From Girardinichthys multiradiatus (lineage: Eukaryota > Chordata > Actinopteri > Cyprinodontiformes > Goodeidae): a stretch of 64,000 bases of DNA. The stretch spans positions 46,625,391-46,689,390 of the forward strand of contig NC_061796.1 of the NCBI RefSeq assembly GCF_021462225.1, written 5' to 3'. This document shows positions 45,576 to 58,619 of this stretch, piece by piece (the stretch's first letter is position 1; every line of letters starts with the position of its first letter). The translations under genes were made by a program, and so were the position numbers. The notes under the pieces were generated by a model, which was given only the letters and a program-made list of their open reading frames with translations, was not told the origin of the DNA and searched no databases.

Positions 45576-48500
45576 CTGAGAAGATGAAGGAAAAGACATT
45601 TGTTGAAAGGTAAATGTAGGACTTTACAGAATGTTGTTTCTGAATCCTTTCTCAGAAGTGAAAGCTGCTTAGGAGGAAGAAAGGGTTAACTGGTTGCTTA
45701 AGAGAACCACGTAGAGCCAGTACTCAGAGAATAAACCTGTGTAATGACGAAACAAGATGTTTCATCTTTCATACTTATTCTGGCCCAGTAGATCGGCATC
45801 TGGTTTTCCATGATGAAGGTTTGCTGGTTTGTTGTGGAGGAGAGATGCTGAGGGAGCAGGAAGGCTGGTGGATACGGTGTGCTTAGCAACAGAGGCTGGG
45901 CAGCAGAGATGGTTATCTGGGTCTGGCTCACAACAGACCTCCAGGAAACAACTACTCCAACGGTTGGACCTGCTAATGTTCGATCTTGACTGTCTCCATA
46001 GCAACAACTGTGACTACAGCTGGATGTACTAGTGGTCCAATGGCTAACATCCTTCTATCCAGATATCTTTTTTGAAAACCTAAATCCTTATGCTGTTGTC
46101 CATATCTGAGCTAGTCCCACCATCTGTCCAGTACACTGATTGGTTACCATGGAGACCTAATATGGACTGTGGAAGGGACAGTCCTAACTAAAGAAGTCCT
46201 CTTGCTGCTGTGACGGGCAGCTGCTCTCCTCCCAGGTGCTGTCTGATCTTCTACATCTGAACAGAGAACTTCCACAGTAAATCACTTGTTTCTCCAGGAT
46301 CTCTGCAGTCGACACATGGCAGGCTGCAGGTAAAAGCTGAATAGAAATAAGCAAACAGGGAAAATCCTTCCCTAATGCCAGTTTAGGCAAAGTCCACCTG
46401 CAGGATTTGAGCAGCTTTGCCTCCCTGAAAGTATGCATATTTTCAGGTTTGGGAGTGTTATACTTCTGTCAGCTTTTATAAAAGGGATTTAAGCTGAAAC
46501 GCAAAAACTAAATGTGGAAGAAGATAACAGGAGTAAGAAATAAATTAGTATGAGCACCATTCCTTTGGTCTGACTACCTGACAGAAATGCAGCTGAGCCC
46601 TTGGAAATAATTCAGTTTAGCTGTCGGGTTTTCTGAATCTTCCTTTCTGCGTGTCAGCTCACGCTGCAGCCGGTGCTCTTACATAAGCCAGAGAAAACAA
46701 AAATCCTGTTTCACAAATGTGCTCTCAGGAGAGCCAAAATGCCTGTTGAAAACTGGAAGAACCAGAATCGAGAGAGAACTGCAATTTATGGTCATAATCT
46801 CAGGCTTTCAGAAGATTGTTCTGAGTTTCACTCGTTTCTGAAAGCCTGAAGAAGCAATGATGGAAACCAGTTTGCAGCATTGCACAGTACTGCACACCAC
46901 AGGAGACTAAATGACTTATCCTGTACAGTATACTGGACATTTAGAACTGTGTTGGAAACTGTATTGACTGCACAGTCAATCAGCAAAACTCTAAATATAC
47001 AGCTACTAAAATGACTTTTCACATGTTATTCAGCCTTTAATGATTGGTTAGTTTCATGTTTCCATTTCCATGAATCATCTTCATCCTGTCCAGAACCTCA
47101 GCAGGAACTCCTACAGCACAGCAAGCTTTGTTTTGTTTCCTTAACCGTTGCTGAGTTTGAAACCCAACACTTCCCGCAGGATTTTCACAGTAAAGGTGTT
47201 GCAAGCTTCCCTTTATAGGTGCGTGAAGAATGTGAGCAGGACTGCACAAGAAGGAAGCATGAGAAAAACCAGATTACTGCTGAAAGGAAAATGTTCCTGT
47301 TCTTACATAATACACAGCTCTAAAACTGATTACATCTTCAGGAAGGGAGATTCTAACCCAGACGGTGTGAAATATTCATTTAATTTCCTTGTTTTAACAT
47401 GATCAGCAGTGTTTCAACCAGCTGAACGTCAGACGTCTGGCATGCTTTGGTCAGATTGAAAAATTACAGCATTAGGCGACCATACAGCCTTCATTTTGAA
47501 GTTTTCACTTTGGAAACAATAATAGACCACATAAGGAAACAACTTTACTCCACAGTGAGAAAGGGTTTGGATGGAAAGGTAACAGAAACAAGTTTGCAGA
47601 GTGATGTAGGAGGAATCTGAGCTGGTTGGTAGATGCTCCATGAAATCCTGACTTTACTGTGAGTTTTTCCTCTTTATGTTACCGAAGGCAAACATCAACA
47701 ATTGTTGTTTCATGTAAAAAATAAGAAAATCTATTTTTTGCTGTGTTTTTAACTAGTTGTTTGCTGGCAAATATAAAATATTAGGAATTTTAAGCATCAA
47801 ATTAAGACCACGAACATAGAAAAGAAGATTAGTAGAACTAATTTGAATTAAAAGAATTAATAGAACATTTATTTGCTTTTTTCTTTTTAAAGTTCATTTG
47901 CTGATATTTCTTTTTTAGCAGAAAAGTAAAACATGTGAGGTAGAATTGATACTTTTTTAATCCAACCTAACTACAATCATTATTTTAAATATGTAAGAAA
48001 ACAGCTAAATGGGAACTAGAACCTTCATCTGAGCTGCTTAGAGGATTAAGGAAGTCTCAGAATACTGTTCAGCTCTGTGGTTTCACTCTCGGTGCTCCAA
48101 TCCGGCAGATCAGCCAACAATCTTCAGCTATTTTTGACTAATTATCTGTGGAAGCTCGCTGTACCGAACCTGCTTTGCTTCAAACAGAGTCCAAAACAGG
48201 GTTCTGGTGGTGCCAGGTCGTTCCCTGGAGGAAGTGAGCTAAAGCTGCCGGAAATATTCACCAGGTGGACACAGAAGTGAAACGTCACGTTTGCGTAAAT
48301 AAGTTGACTTCACTTCACTCGCAGCTCTGTGAATCTGTGGAGCTCCGTTTCGCGCTGGACTGAATCAAGACAGAAAGCTGATATTTAAGAGGTTTAAAAG
48401 TAAATCCAGATCAATAAACACAAGATGATTAACCATTAGCCAGACAGCATCATGGGGAAAAAATGACAGCATTATCTCTCTAATGTTTAGTATTGTTATG

Positions 48501-50175
48501 TTTTAAACTGTGACTAAATATATCTCTTTGCTTTTTTTATCATTCCTGAAGCAATGAAAAGCTGAGGAACGTCTCATTTTACTTCCCTTCAGCTCCTATG
48601 AGCTGAACATATTAAATTCTGGTCTGCCCTTTGGTGACCGGCGACTGGTTATTGGGATAAAATACGTTTGGAAATCCATTAGTGTGGAAGTGACGCCTGA
48701 CTGACGCAGGAAACAGAATGAGGGCGGCTTCATATTCTGCCTGATGGAGGATAAAGAATATCACAGCAGCTAATCAGCTGTCTCCATCAGAAGATGGTGG
48801 AGACCAGAAACAGACTTAAAGCTCTGTTAGAACGTCTGTCATGATTTTACTGAAGCTTTTCATGAAATCTTTTCTGTAATCTTCATTTTTACTTAGTCCC
48901 TTTTCACCACCATTATGAACCTTTCCTCCCATTTTACTTTTGGTCACTCAAACTGGGAAGTGTTGGTTTGCACTAAAACACATTAAGGTCAGATAACAGT
49001 CAGGCAGTTGGTCTTTGCACAGAGACCGTTTGGCACCATCGTAGTGTAGTTTGTGTTTATGGCAGCAGTTATTGCACATCACCCTCTACTTATTGGCATA
49101 CCTGGTCCAAACATGTAAAAATCTTTAAAATGCTATTTAAATTGCAGTAATGGAACCTCTTGCTGAAAATGTTAAAAAATCCAACCTTCAATCAGTTATT
49201 TAATCATTTATTCAATGAAAAAAATCCACATTCAGAAATAACTTTTTTACAAAATCCCAGGTGTTAAACTTTTAGGCCTGAAGCCTTGATAATATACTCT
49301 GATCTGTTATTGAATAAATATAATTAGAATCTATAACATATTATATTAAAATCTCTCTGAAGGATAAATTATTTCATCCTTTAAAACAATCAAAGATTAT
49401 ATTTAATAAAATTCAAACTTATGTCTACTCTTTAATTATCTACTGAAAACCTTTTCCTGGTTCTGGTTCTTTTTGTGTCTTTTGATTGAATCTGGGATCA
49501 ACGCACGTCAGCAGCATCAGATGCACATAAAACAACACACCCCTATTATTTCCTGTAGAACAGCCCACAACGGATGCATCTGGTTCTGTTCTGTCTTGGT
49601 GCACTTCAGTGTGGCGCATCTAATGTGTGGCTCAGCTCCCAACTGACACAGCTTTATGGTTGGGAGTCGTCAGGAGGGCTGAACAGCCAATCAGATACAT
49701 ACCCTCAAGAAAACATGCAAGCCATGATTTTTTTTTAAATCACATTATTTACAGAAAGACCGAGAATCCAAACAAGGAGAAAAAAACTATAACCTAATGG
49801 AAGCCGGTTTCACATTCAAGGTTTTACTTATGTTATCATTCTAAAGAGATGGTTTAAACTAGACATTCATTAGTATTTAAAATAAACTAATCATAAACAA
49901 CTCTGTCTTAGCCCTTTTCCACCAACATGGTTTGAGTGCTTAACTGGACCTGGTGCTACAGCCAGTTATTAACTAGTTCTTGAAAAACATCAGTTCATCA
50001 GAGTGTCTAGGACCTTTAAGTTCATAATCCTTGACTTCCTGTTTCTTTGGGGTATAAATATGAGGCCATACAGATGGTAATTTTCTCTTCATTGTGGGAA
50101 AGACAAGCATATGAGTGTTGATCTTCATTAGTCAGAAAATAGCTACATGACAATAGTTTCTGACCTAGCTGTTTT
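45576..50175. other. gabbr1 intron between Sushi exons, no feature recognised
   Basis: About 4.4 kb separates the two Sushi exons (45575 and 51140). Apart from the Tc1-like remnant at 50180-51105 I see no exon or known repeat in it. Confidence 0.45.
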
Positions 50176-50179
50176 CATA

Positions 50180-51105
50180 TGTACAGTCAGAGGAATAATT
50201 CAAGCGTTTAAAACAGCTGGAACTGAAGCAAACGAGAATTAACAAGGACCAGCATTTATCTAACCACCTCACAAACTGAGGAGATGAAGAAAGATCTCCA
50301 AAGCTCACCGTTAGAGAACTGCAGCAAAATATGGCCTGTTGAGGTCACCAAGGGTCCCTAACAACCATTAGATGCTATCTTCAGGCCAACTGCTAATGTG
50401 GTGTCATCCCAAGAAAAACCTTTTCGTCCGACCATCACAAACACAAACGTGGAGTTTGCTCATCTTTCTGGAGCTTTAACCAAACTGGGAACTTTGGTCA
50501 GATGAGGCCCTGAACTTTAAGCAACAAGCAATCCAGGTTGGTCTGCTGTGAAATAAGAGACATGAATTTGAGGGGAGGCATCACTGTTAGGTATGGTGGA
50601 GGATCTGTGATACTGTGGGTCCGTTTCTCCTCCAAAGAGTATGGGAACCTTGTTAGAATTCATGGCGTCATTAACTCTTAGAAATACCACGACACATGAA
50701 ATAAAAATTTTGTGGCTTCAGCTAAACAATTGAAATTGAGGCGACCTTGTGGTTTTCAGCAGGAAAATGACCCAAACCAACAACCAAGCAACATAGAAAT
50801 GCTCCATGAGCCACAAACATCATCCTTCTTCCATGACTCCATGAATCCTCGAGGTAAATTAGAGGGCGGATGGGTAGGACCAAGAGCCCTGGAACATGTA
50901 GAAATATTGTGCAAAGATCAATGGTCAACGGTCCAACCTTGTGAAACGTTAGAGGAGACGACCCAGTGCTGTAGGAGACTGTAGAAAATACTGCTAATAA
51001 TTAAAGGTTGGATCTTTTAAGATTTTTCAGAGTAACATTATGCTCCTGTAAACCTATTTGGATTATTTTTACCCATCTTCATGGGGGTCCCAGTAAGTCT
51101 GAAGG
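50180..51105 (+). mobile_element. degraded Tc1-like transposon
   Basis: The frame at 50585-50660 reads VRYGGGSVILWVRFSSKEYGNLVRIHGVIN, and 50745-50800 reads CGFQQENDPNQQPSNIEML, the central and second-Asp regions of Tc1 transposases. The upstream N-terminal part (KKDLQSSPLENCS-like) is recognisable. The right end, with a GGGGTCCCAGTAA stretch (51085-51097), stops about 35 bp from the Sushi 1 exon (51140). Confidence 0.7.
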
Positions 51106-51139
51106 GGGATTAGACATTACACAGAAACAAAGGACTCAC

Positions 51140-51278
51140 AGCATCTGCTGGGCTGCGTCATGTCCGTCCACGTGCCGTTGGGTAAACACTTCCTGACCTT
51201 TGGACCCACAATCACCCGGTTTCCTCTGCAGATGTACTCGATCTCGTAATCCACAGGCAGGATCTGCACACTGCGGAT
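51140..51278 (-). CDS. gabbr1: gabbr1 exon, second part of Sushi domain 1
   Basis: The translation starts [19 protein letters not shown] and continues [17 protein letters not shown] to PSRC. It is nearly identical to mammalian GABA-B1a Sushi 1 in the LPVDYEIEY and VGPKVRKC stretches. Three more Sushi cysteines, the conserved Trp and an NGT glycosylation sequon are visible. The acceptor TTTCCTTCTCAG is strong and the donor is GTGAGT; the exon is 139 nt, phase 0 to 1. Sushi 1 of GABA-B1a is the extracellular region known to direct the 1a isoform to presynaptic sites and to bind secreted APP; that role is from the family. Confidence 0.95.
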
Positions 51279-52619
51279 CTGAGAAGGAAACACAGTGTCG
51301 GCTGTCAGAGATCTTATCTTGTACCTGGGTTTTCAGATTTAGTTAAGGCCCAAATAAGATTTCAGAAATATACAAGGCCTTCAGGTATTCTGTGTTTTAC
51401 CTGCTGGCTTATAAACAGGTTTAAAGCTGAAACTGGGTAAATCTGCTCAGTAGTTTGAGTTATTCTGAGTTTTTTAGATAGAGTGATACTTTAATCACCT
51501 TCCCTATCAAAATTACATTCAGATTTTGGCTACATGGAAAGAAAAGAGGTGCATTTATTTCACAAATTCAATGTATTTTCAAATGTGTTAAACAATCTGT
51601 GTTTACAAATATGCAGAGAATAATTCAGCAATATCCTGGATCTTCTGCCTGCCAGATAAAGGATCACATCATCATAGCAGTGAGATCAAATGGTGTCTCA
51701 GCTTCACATTCAGACACTGAGCTTTGCCTAAAGCCGGCCACTGTGGTTGCTTTGGGTCTGTTCAGGTTCTAATCGTTAACTGTCTGAGACCGGAAACAGA
51801 ATCAGAATCTGATTTCTCTGTGTTACTTTTTGTTTTGCAGATGGACACAGTCTGTCTTTCAGAAGACAGCTGCTAGCTGTCAATCCAGCTCCAGATCCTC
51901 ACATACAGCAGCTGTGAAGCAGAACATACTATTAATTTTAACAGATACGTTCTGCTGAAGTAGCTTCTTCTCTTTCTGATGTGCTTCAGCTCTGCAGCTT
52001 TTGCATCCCTGCAGCTGACAGCAGTCAGAGTTATCTCTGTTTGAAGAGTCCAGATTTCTCATGAAGGAGTTCAACTAACTGCTACTCAGAGCAGAAACTG
52101 CTTAGGAGAGAATTTCTGGACGAAACTCAAAACTTTACAAGATATTTAAACAAATCCTTTGTGAAGTATTTTTAAACCCCACCATTTAATGTACATTTCC
52201 ATCGTTTTAACAACCAGACAACATCTTTACTGAGCTAACTGCTCTCAGTCTGCTAAAATATCCTGCTGATTATCCTCAGAGTCCATCAGGACTCTCTAAC
52301 CAACAGTTCTTCCACTGATCTGCTTCAAACTTCTCATCTACACAGGAAAATGAATGTTGTCTTCACTTTTATTAAATTCCTTAATTTATTTTGTCATTTC
52401 AATACAGTCATTTCAACGGCTCAGGTGAAAGAGTCCATCTGAAATCATTTTCATCTTGTTTAGCAACGGTTACCTCCAAGGAAAAGCTGCAACCAACACT
52501 CTCCAGCATCAAAATGGCTTCGCATGCAGGAGACTGCTGCTAAGAGCATGGCTTTCTGGATCATCTAGAACTTCAAGCTGAGAGGTTCAGCTGCACTAAA
52601 TTTGGTTTCAGGTAGACCG

Positions 52620-53090
52620 TCCAGCAAGCGCCAGGACCATCTCCTTCTGCTACACAGAGGCCACCAGTGCAGAGCTTCTTGAACACTGGCAGCAGGGTGG
52701 TGAAAGGGTATCCATATGGTGCATGAGGTCAAGACTTGGAGACAAAAGAAACAGCAAAGAAGCTGCTTCAGTGCAGGAAAACCACCAAGAATTGAAAGGA
52801 AAATCCCCAGGAAGCAGAGGATGAACAGCTGTTATTGCCTCTGATATTCATCCTTCTGATTGTTTGGGATATGTGGAGAAGAAAAGGTAAGATCCACTAT
52901 AAAACCGGTGTTAAGCCAACGGTGAATGTTCCTGATCAGATCTGGTTCTTCTTCTCTGAATTCTGGCGAGAGTGAAAACAAAACAGTCTGGTGATGATCT
53001 ATGGATCTTCCAGCATAATGGAGCACCGAGTCACACTGTGCTTATGGTTCGCATTAGGTACTTAATAAAAAGCAACGCAGCATTAGAGCC
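52620..53090 (+). mobile_element. possible mariner-type transposon remnant
   Basis: The frame near 52990-53070 reads IFQHNGAPSHTVLMVRIRYL, resembling the FQ.D.AP.HT second-Asp region, with Asn replacing Asp. No other block is convincing. Confidence 0.3.
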
Positions 53091-53899
53091 TTTCTGGGCA
53101 TTTATTCTGAGGCAATAACTCCAAATACAGAATCCAGAAAAACATCAAAAAAGGGATCAAATCTTTAAAGTTTTATATCTTCTCAGAAAACAAGACCATC
53201 ATAAAGGCTGCAGAAACCTTTCAAATGTTTCACATTCACATGAATTCCTCTCAAAACATGTTTTTCTTCCTTAACATCCAGATGGATCCTCTCAGGATTC
53301 AGTTCACTTCGAAGATAACCTGAGCTGCACTGGGTCAGCTCGTCATCTGTGGTACCAGTCCAGGCCAAGTTTAAACTGAAGCATCTGGATTTATTGATCA
53401 GCAGCTGTTCCTGAGACTCACCGGCCAAAACAACCCGCTCTGACGGGAATCAGCTCATATATGTTGACACAAGACTATTAATGAATCAGACTCCTTCTGT
53501 CCTCGCTGTGGAGGCAGACAGCATCCAGAAAAACTGACAAATGAAATTATTATTTAATAAAATGATTATGATTAACATGAACCATTGAATCCTTAATAGA
53601 AAAGATGTCTGAATAAAGTAAAGGAAAACCAATAAAATAAATAATAGACAATAATAATTTTGAGTTGGTATACCAACCATTAAAGAGCAAATAGCAACAT
53701 TTACTAAAACAACTAAGTGGTTTATGAGGATCAGACTTGGTCTCCATCAGGGAGGTACGCTTACTTTGTGAGGAGCTGGAGGAACCTGGCAGCTGCTGCT
53801 TACAGGAGAAGGTTCTGTAAGCTTCATTCATTTAAACGGTCAATTTGTTTACTGTTTACAGCAAGTATTTTTATAGTCAATGACATTTAGGGACTTTAA

Positions 53900-54150
53900 G
53901 TATAGTTGAATTAGGGTTTATTATTAGGGCAACACCTTGTGCCTTTTGGTTCCCACCTCGCCCTGTTTTAAAGGGGGAGCAGTTCAGGTGTGAGAGAGAC
54001 TGAGAGAAGCTCCATGTGTCGTGGTTCTGTGTGTGCTGTCCTGCCGTTCGGATACAATAAAGAAGTTTACTGAAGTACAACAGTACTCCGTCTTTCCAAG
54101 CAACCCAGGAGACTGGAGAAGCTACCAAGCAACAGTTAAGGGTTACAGTA
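53900..54150. mobile_element. possible solo LTR, ends not defined
   Basis: The segment contains GTTCGGATACAATAAAGAAGTTTACTG, an AATAAA signal in an LTR-like setting, and ends near AGTTAAGGGTTACA. No matching 5' TG end or target duplication was found. Confidence 0.3.
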
Positions 54151-54756
54151 CAGTAAGATCTGAACTCCTCAAATCTCAACCCCACTGAGTTCCTAAAAAG
54201 CAAGTGGAGAAACAGAACCCAACAAACCGAGATCAACTGCAAGCACCAAAACGACCAAAATGGGTCGCAATCAGTCAGGATTAGGATATGAAGCACAGAG
54301 AACTACAGAGGTTAGGGAGAAGAAGGATCAACACAGATATATCTCATATGTTTCATTAAATATCTTAAAACAGAACATCTGAGTCATCGCAGGAGCTGTA
54401 GGTTCTGATAGTGCAGAGTTGTAGAAGGATAATCCAGTATCCAGTAAATAATCAGACATGACTTCATGGCCAGCATAACTGATGTCTCATTTCTTCTTAA
54501 AGGAGCCAGAAGAGCTAAGTATGTCCAAACTGAGAGATCCTGATTTGGGTTCAGCAGCTCTAAAGTTTCCTTTCTCTAATAAACACAGTTTTCCGTTGTT
54601 CATTTCATTGAACAGCTGCAGCTTGCCAGGTCTCCCAGGATGTCTCCAGTTTGTTAGTGTTATCACATTACCCACTGATGAGCTGAAATATCCTGCTACA
54701 TGGCGCAGTAATCACCAGATAATTCGGATCAAACAGTAACCGACGTTGTTCTGTAC

Positions 54757-54821
54757 CTGTTCTTGTGTCAGGCCTCTGTAGCGGATCCCTCCATCCCTCG
54801 GAGGCCGGATAATGGCACAGC
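54757..54821 (-). CDS. gabbr1: gabbr1 exon, first part of Sushi domain 1
   Basis: The exon completes a split glycine codon and then reads CAIIRPPRDGGIRYRGLTQEQ. This closely matches the start of mammalian GABA-B1a Sushi 1, where the conserved piece is GGIRYRGLT. The first of the four Sushi cysteines is here. The acceptor is TGATGTGCAG and the donor GTACAG; the exon is 65 nt, entering in phase 1 and leaving in phase 0. It lies only about 245 bp from the signal-peptide exon. Confidence 0.93.
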
Positions 54822-55066
54822 CTGCACATCAAGACAGGAAGATGAAGGACAGCAAGAGGACACGATAACAGCTCTGTCTTCAGGTAAAGTAGATACATCA
54901 CAGTAGCATGAGATGTTATCGTTTAAGCCAAAGCATGCCTCGCTGCACAAATTACAGCCTTTCATTCAGGTCACTTAGGAATCTCTGCGGAGCTCCCGCT
55001 GTCCGTCATTACAAACGCACAGAAAGACTCCCTGCACACACTCCATCACAAACACACTCCAATTAC

Positions 55067-55153
55067 CTCCCGTCGATGAATTATGTATGGGCACAACGAG
55101 CGATGGAAGAGAGCTGAGGATAATCAGAAACAATATCTGCGCCATTTCTGGAT
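55067..55153 (-). CDS. gabbr1: gabbr1 exon with GABA-B1a start codon and signal peptide
   Basis: The ATG is at 55145-55143 and opens MAQILFLIILSSLPSLVVP, a typical hydrophobic signal peptide, followed by HNSSTG with an N-glycosylation sequon. The exon ends at 55067 in phase 1 before a GTAATT donor. A pyrimidine-rich acceptor ending in CAG precedes 55153, so the ATG exon is not the first exon and at least one 5' noncoding exon lies further upstream (higher coordinates). An in-frame upstream methionine exists in the genomic DNA but lies beyond that acceptor, so I chose the MAQ start. The signal peptide sends the two-Sushi isoform to the secretory pathway. Confidence 0.88.
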
Positions 55154-56230
55154 CTGGAAGACACAGAGAAATAGTTGAAAAATAGGGAAGGGTGCAGGAT
55201 GGAGGGAGCAAAGGGGGAAGAAAAGGGAAGACAAATAGGACATTTTCTCAGATAGGCTTATGTGAGAATGCTGCTCTCTGCATTCCCACATACAGTGGCT
55301 TTTTATTTCTATGCATCAATTTTTGGCTTTGAAATTAATTTTCCAATTTGCCACAAACTGCATTCCTGCATTTCCTGGTATAGTGGTCCACATTTCCCAA
55401 TTCAAGGTAACTTCAGGTAAGCGTTGTGTTCAAGAGTTGATTGGCTGATGCAAATATTTTTGCAAACTGACTTCCTTTGAAAAACACAGTTTATACATAA
55501 GGAAAACTTCAAAATAAGAGACAAGCAAGGCTCCAGTGACCAACCATCAGTTTCAAATTTTGTGTTATTTTATGACATATTAGCTCTGGAGCATCTCAGA
55601 AAAGTAGAAACAACTAGATACGTTTATATGAAGCTCATTTCTTGTTTTTCTGTAGATAAACGTGTGTAAAATCCCAGGAGATCTTAAAGGGAAAGTCTAG
55701 ATAATTCAGTTGTGACCCTCTTCCAGTTAAGGTCAAATAAATAACGACCCGGCAGTTTTAGCAGTGTATCCGAATGTTGGACGGTGCTGAAGTTTTATTT
55801 TAAGTTTAGGATGACTAGAGAAAAATGTTGTCCAGTTATCTAGTGGTTTTATGTTGTTTTTATTATGCTTTTAACTAACAAGGTTTAGGTACATAAAGTG
55901 CTGTAATGACGGGTCGAATGAGGTTCCAACATTGAGCCACTGTGACATTTATAAGCCCCGCCTACTGGGCTGTTCTCCAATATCTTCTGTCTACTGACTG
56001 TCAGGTGCTCCAGTACCTGCCTGATGACACTCCACTAAAGAACCTCCCCCTGTGCCTCTGGGTCCTGTTCTAGAGGCTCCAGCTCCTTGGAGCTCCAATC
56101 CTTCCTGTTTCCATTGCTGCTCTGTGTTTATCAGAACATATTCAGTTACATTCTTACAGGTTTCGGATTTCTATTCAATATTTCTAGGCTTATTATTTGA
56201 AAATAGTGTATTTAAAAAAAAAAAAGAAAA
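55154..56230. other. upstream of the gabbr1 ATG exon, no feature recognised
   Basis: This should be intron between the ATG exon and an unlocated 5' noncoding exon. No CpG-rich promoter-like stretch is visible here or further right. Confidence 0.4.
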
Positions 56231-56237
56231 GTGTATT

Positions 56238-56625
56238 ATGTCGAAGCTCTCGATTTACCGGTCGGTCTACGTTCCTACCCTCACCTATGGCCATGAACTT
56301 TGGGTCATGACCGAAAGAACGAGATCACGGATACAAGCGGCTGAAATGAGTTTCCTCCGTAGGGTGGCCGGGCACTCCCTTAGAGATAGGGTGAGGAGCT
56401 CGGCCATCCGGGAGGAGCTCGGAGTAGAGCTGCTGCTCCTCCACATCGAGAGGAGCCAGTTGAGGTGGCTCGGGCATCTATACCGGATGCCTCCTGGACG
56501 CTTTCCTCGGGAGGTGTTCCAGGCACGTCCCACCGGGAGGAGGCCCAGGACACGCTGGAGGGACTATGTCTCTCGGCTGGCCTGGGAACACCTTGGGCTC
56601 CCACTGGAGGAGCTGGAGGAGGTGT
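56238..56625 (+). mobile_element. C-terminal fragment of a LINE reverse transcriptase (RTE-like)
   Basis: An open stretch of about 128 codons reads SIYRSVYVPTLTYGHELWVM, then RIQAAEMSFLRRVAG, IERSQLRWLGHLYRMPPGRF and PRTRWRDYVSRLAWE. This is the familiar tail region of fish LINE reverse transcriptases. It is cut before the usual GEREVW end and flanked by short GTGTATT repeats. The surrounding 231-codon frame is this fragment plus unrelated flanks, not a host gene. Confidence 0.75.
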
Positions 56626-57561
56626 ATTTTGTATTAGTGTATTTTGTCTTGCTTGTGTCCAACCACTCAGAAAGTAGTTTACATGAAATGTATATCTTTC
56701 TAAAAATGGACCTGCTGGAATTCAAGTTAGCATTGATAACTTTATGAGGAACTGATCCCCATTTAGCTGAGTGGATTCCAGAACAAAGTATGGATCATGC
56801 TCATTAGTGTTAGAGTTGACCCTCAGTTCGTCGTTATCTTTAGACAACATGTGGAAAATCATACTCTGCTGTACATTTCTAGGTCTCTTGTGCCTCCTCA
56901 TAAAGTGCTGCATCATCATCTCTGACAGGTTGTTGGTCACAGCTTCTGTCACTGACTAAAAGCAGACGCCAACACTAAAAGGTTCAAGGAGACTGTCAGT
57001 GGAAGAAACTGTTAGAAGAAAGATGATGCTGTGTCCACAGATGGAAGTCCTAAGGAAGCTGCTAAAGCTGCAGAACATTGGAGAAACCATATTTATTTCC
57101 CACTGCTCTCCAAAACGTATGTTCAAAGGCCATTTGTTTCTTGGTTTTGTAGTATGGTTTAGATGTAACACTCGGTGAGCAAATATTAGCTTTGTTTCTT
57201 GAGTTTTTGTTCAGTCTGACTCAATAAACTCTTTTTTATCTTGTTTTTAGAAATATTCTACAAAATTTTAATTGACATTGATGGTAGAAATGTGGAAAGT
57301 TTCTTTAAATGAAGTTTGAATTTATGGTTAAATCTTTGACCTTTGACTCATTCAGAGTAAAAAGGTTTCTAAACGAATGACTGAACCTGTATTTTATCTA
57401 AACACATAAACAATGTTTTCTGGCCTGAATTAAGTTGGATTTCTCTAGTAGTTTCAGAACTAGTTTTGGCATACCACAGGGTTTGGTACTGAGATTCACT
57501 ATTTTTCAAAATGTTATATTTTCTTATAGTTAGTAAGAAACATGACAACTTTTACCATATA

Positions 57562-57950
57562 GGAGCAACCTGATCCAGTAACCATGGCTGCAGATCGCGG
57601 GATGGTGAGGGGTCGGATAGTGGGCGTGGTCAGACATCTGACTCCACCCTCAAACCATTTTGATTTTGTTTAAGTTGGACGTTCAGACGTTCTCTCTGTG
57701 GTTTACTACCCGCAGTGATAGCTTTCCATGCCTTGTGCTGCCACAGAGATGGAGGGCAGTGAGGCTCCTGAATGCATTGGACCGCTGGGCGACCATCAAC
57801 ATCCAGTTGGTCGAAATACGTAAACAAAAATCCTCCCCCAAAAAAATCAAGAGCTTCCAGGTGACCCAGACTCTGAGAATTAGCGTTAAACTGTGTCTCT
57901 ACACTAGACAGAACAGATTTCATGGTATTTTCATTTATCTCCTGTTTTAT
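57562..57950 (+). repeat. unidentified dispersed repeat, copy 1
   Basis: It shares the order of blocks with 60192-60550: GGCTGC.GA.C.CGGGATG, GTCACAGAGA-like, CGTAAAC, AGCTTCCAGGTGACCCA and TTTCATGG.ATTTTCAT. Both copies lie in the same direction, well diverged. No coding or RNA-gene features seen. Confidence 0.6.
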
Positions 57951-58619
57951 GTTAGTATTTTGATTGAAAATTATGAAGTTCACTTCAAAACAGTGCTGAA
58001 TTGTGTGACTATACTGCACTAATGAGACTCCCCGATTTCTACTCATTTTTATTTTTTCCATTTTCATATTATTATTTTTATGAAAAAAATATTTAATCAC
58101 ATTTCCAACTGGTTTCAATGTGGCTAAATTAAAATAATAAACTAGAGCGTCTCTTCGATGCTGACCATTTTTCTACATAATCATTTCATCCCTTTGCAGT
58201 TTTACTCATGGAGCTGCCATCTGTGGGATGTTTTCTACCAGTCATGTTAATTTATAGACACCCTAGAAACGTTTGTAACAACTCTGACAATGGATGAGTT
58301 AAAATAACTTTTTTTTTGTTCTTATTTTCTGTCTGCTGCTGAAAGGTGCTTATATTACTTTAACAAAAGATTTTTCTTCTGGAGAAGGTAACTCAGAGGG
58401 TGATAATCACATATATCAGATGTCTTAAAAGTTGATTGGGAGACCAGGGATTAGTGCCCCAAATAAACAGGGCATAAAACTACGTTTTTTATAAAATAAA
58501 TAATGACATTAAACCACTGGTTACATTAATTCTTCAATGAGATTTGAGCAGTTCCATTATTATTTAACACCATATCCATCAACTATTGTGTTTATTTTAA
58601 CCCTACATGGAGGAAGGGC

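Larger units (their letters stand above)
51279..54756. other. gabbr1 intron inside Sushi domain 1
   Basis: This intron splits Sushi 1. It contains two low-confidence repeat candidates (52620-53090 and 53900-54150), listed separately, and otherwise nothing I recognise. Confidence 0.45.
11365..55153 (-). other. gabbr1: gabbr1 gene, 5' part (GABA-B receptor subunit 1)
   Basis: Six coding exons on the minus strand splice in frame into the N-terminal part of GABA-B receptor subunit 1. They are 55145-55067, 54821-54757, 51278-51140, 45575-45390, 41605-41588 and 11525-11365, with an alternative first exon 11640-11365. Every junction uses GT-AG and the phases match (1, 0, 1, 1, 1, 0). The subunit is a class C G-protein-coupled receptor that binds GABA and pairs with subunit 2 at synapses; that is family knowledge. 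Introns read as about 245, 3478, 4434, 3784 and 30062 bp. The exons for the rest of the receptor are beyond the left edge. Teleosts can carry duplicate gabbr1 genes, and which copy this is cannot be told from the sequence. Confidence 0.95.

Noticed and set aside
54975..55211. Longer gabbr1 N terminus starting at an upstream in-frame Met
   Set aside because: A strong splice acceptor lies between that Met and MAQ, and MAQ starts a good signal peptide.
56052..56747. 231-codon frame as a host gene
   Set aside because: The central part is a LINE reverse-transcriptase tail and the outer parts are unrelated flanks read through by chance.
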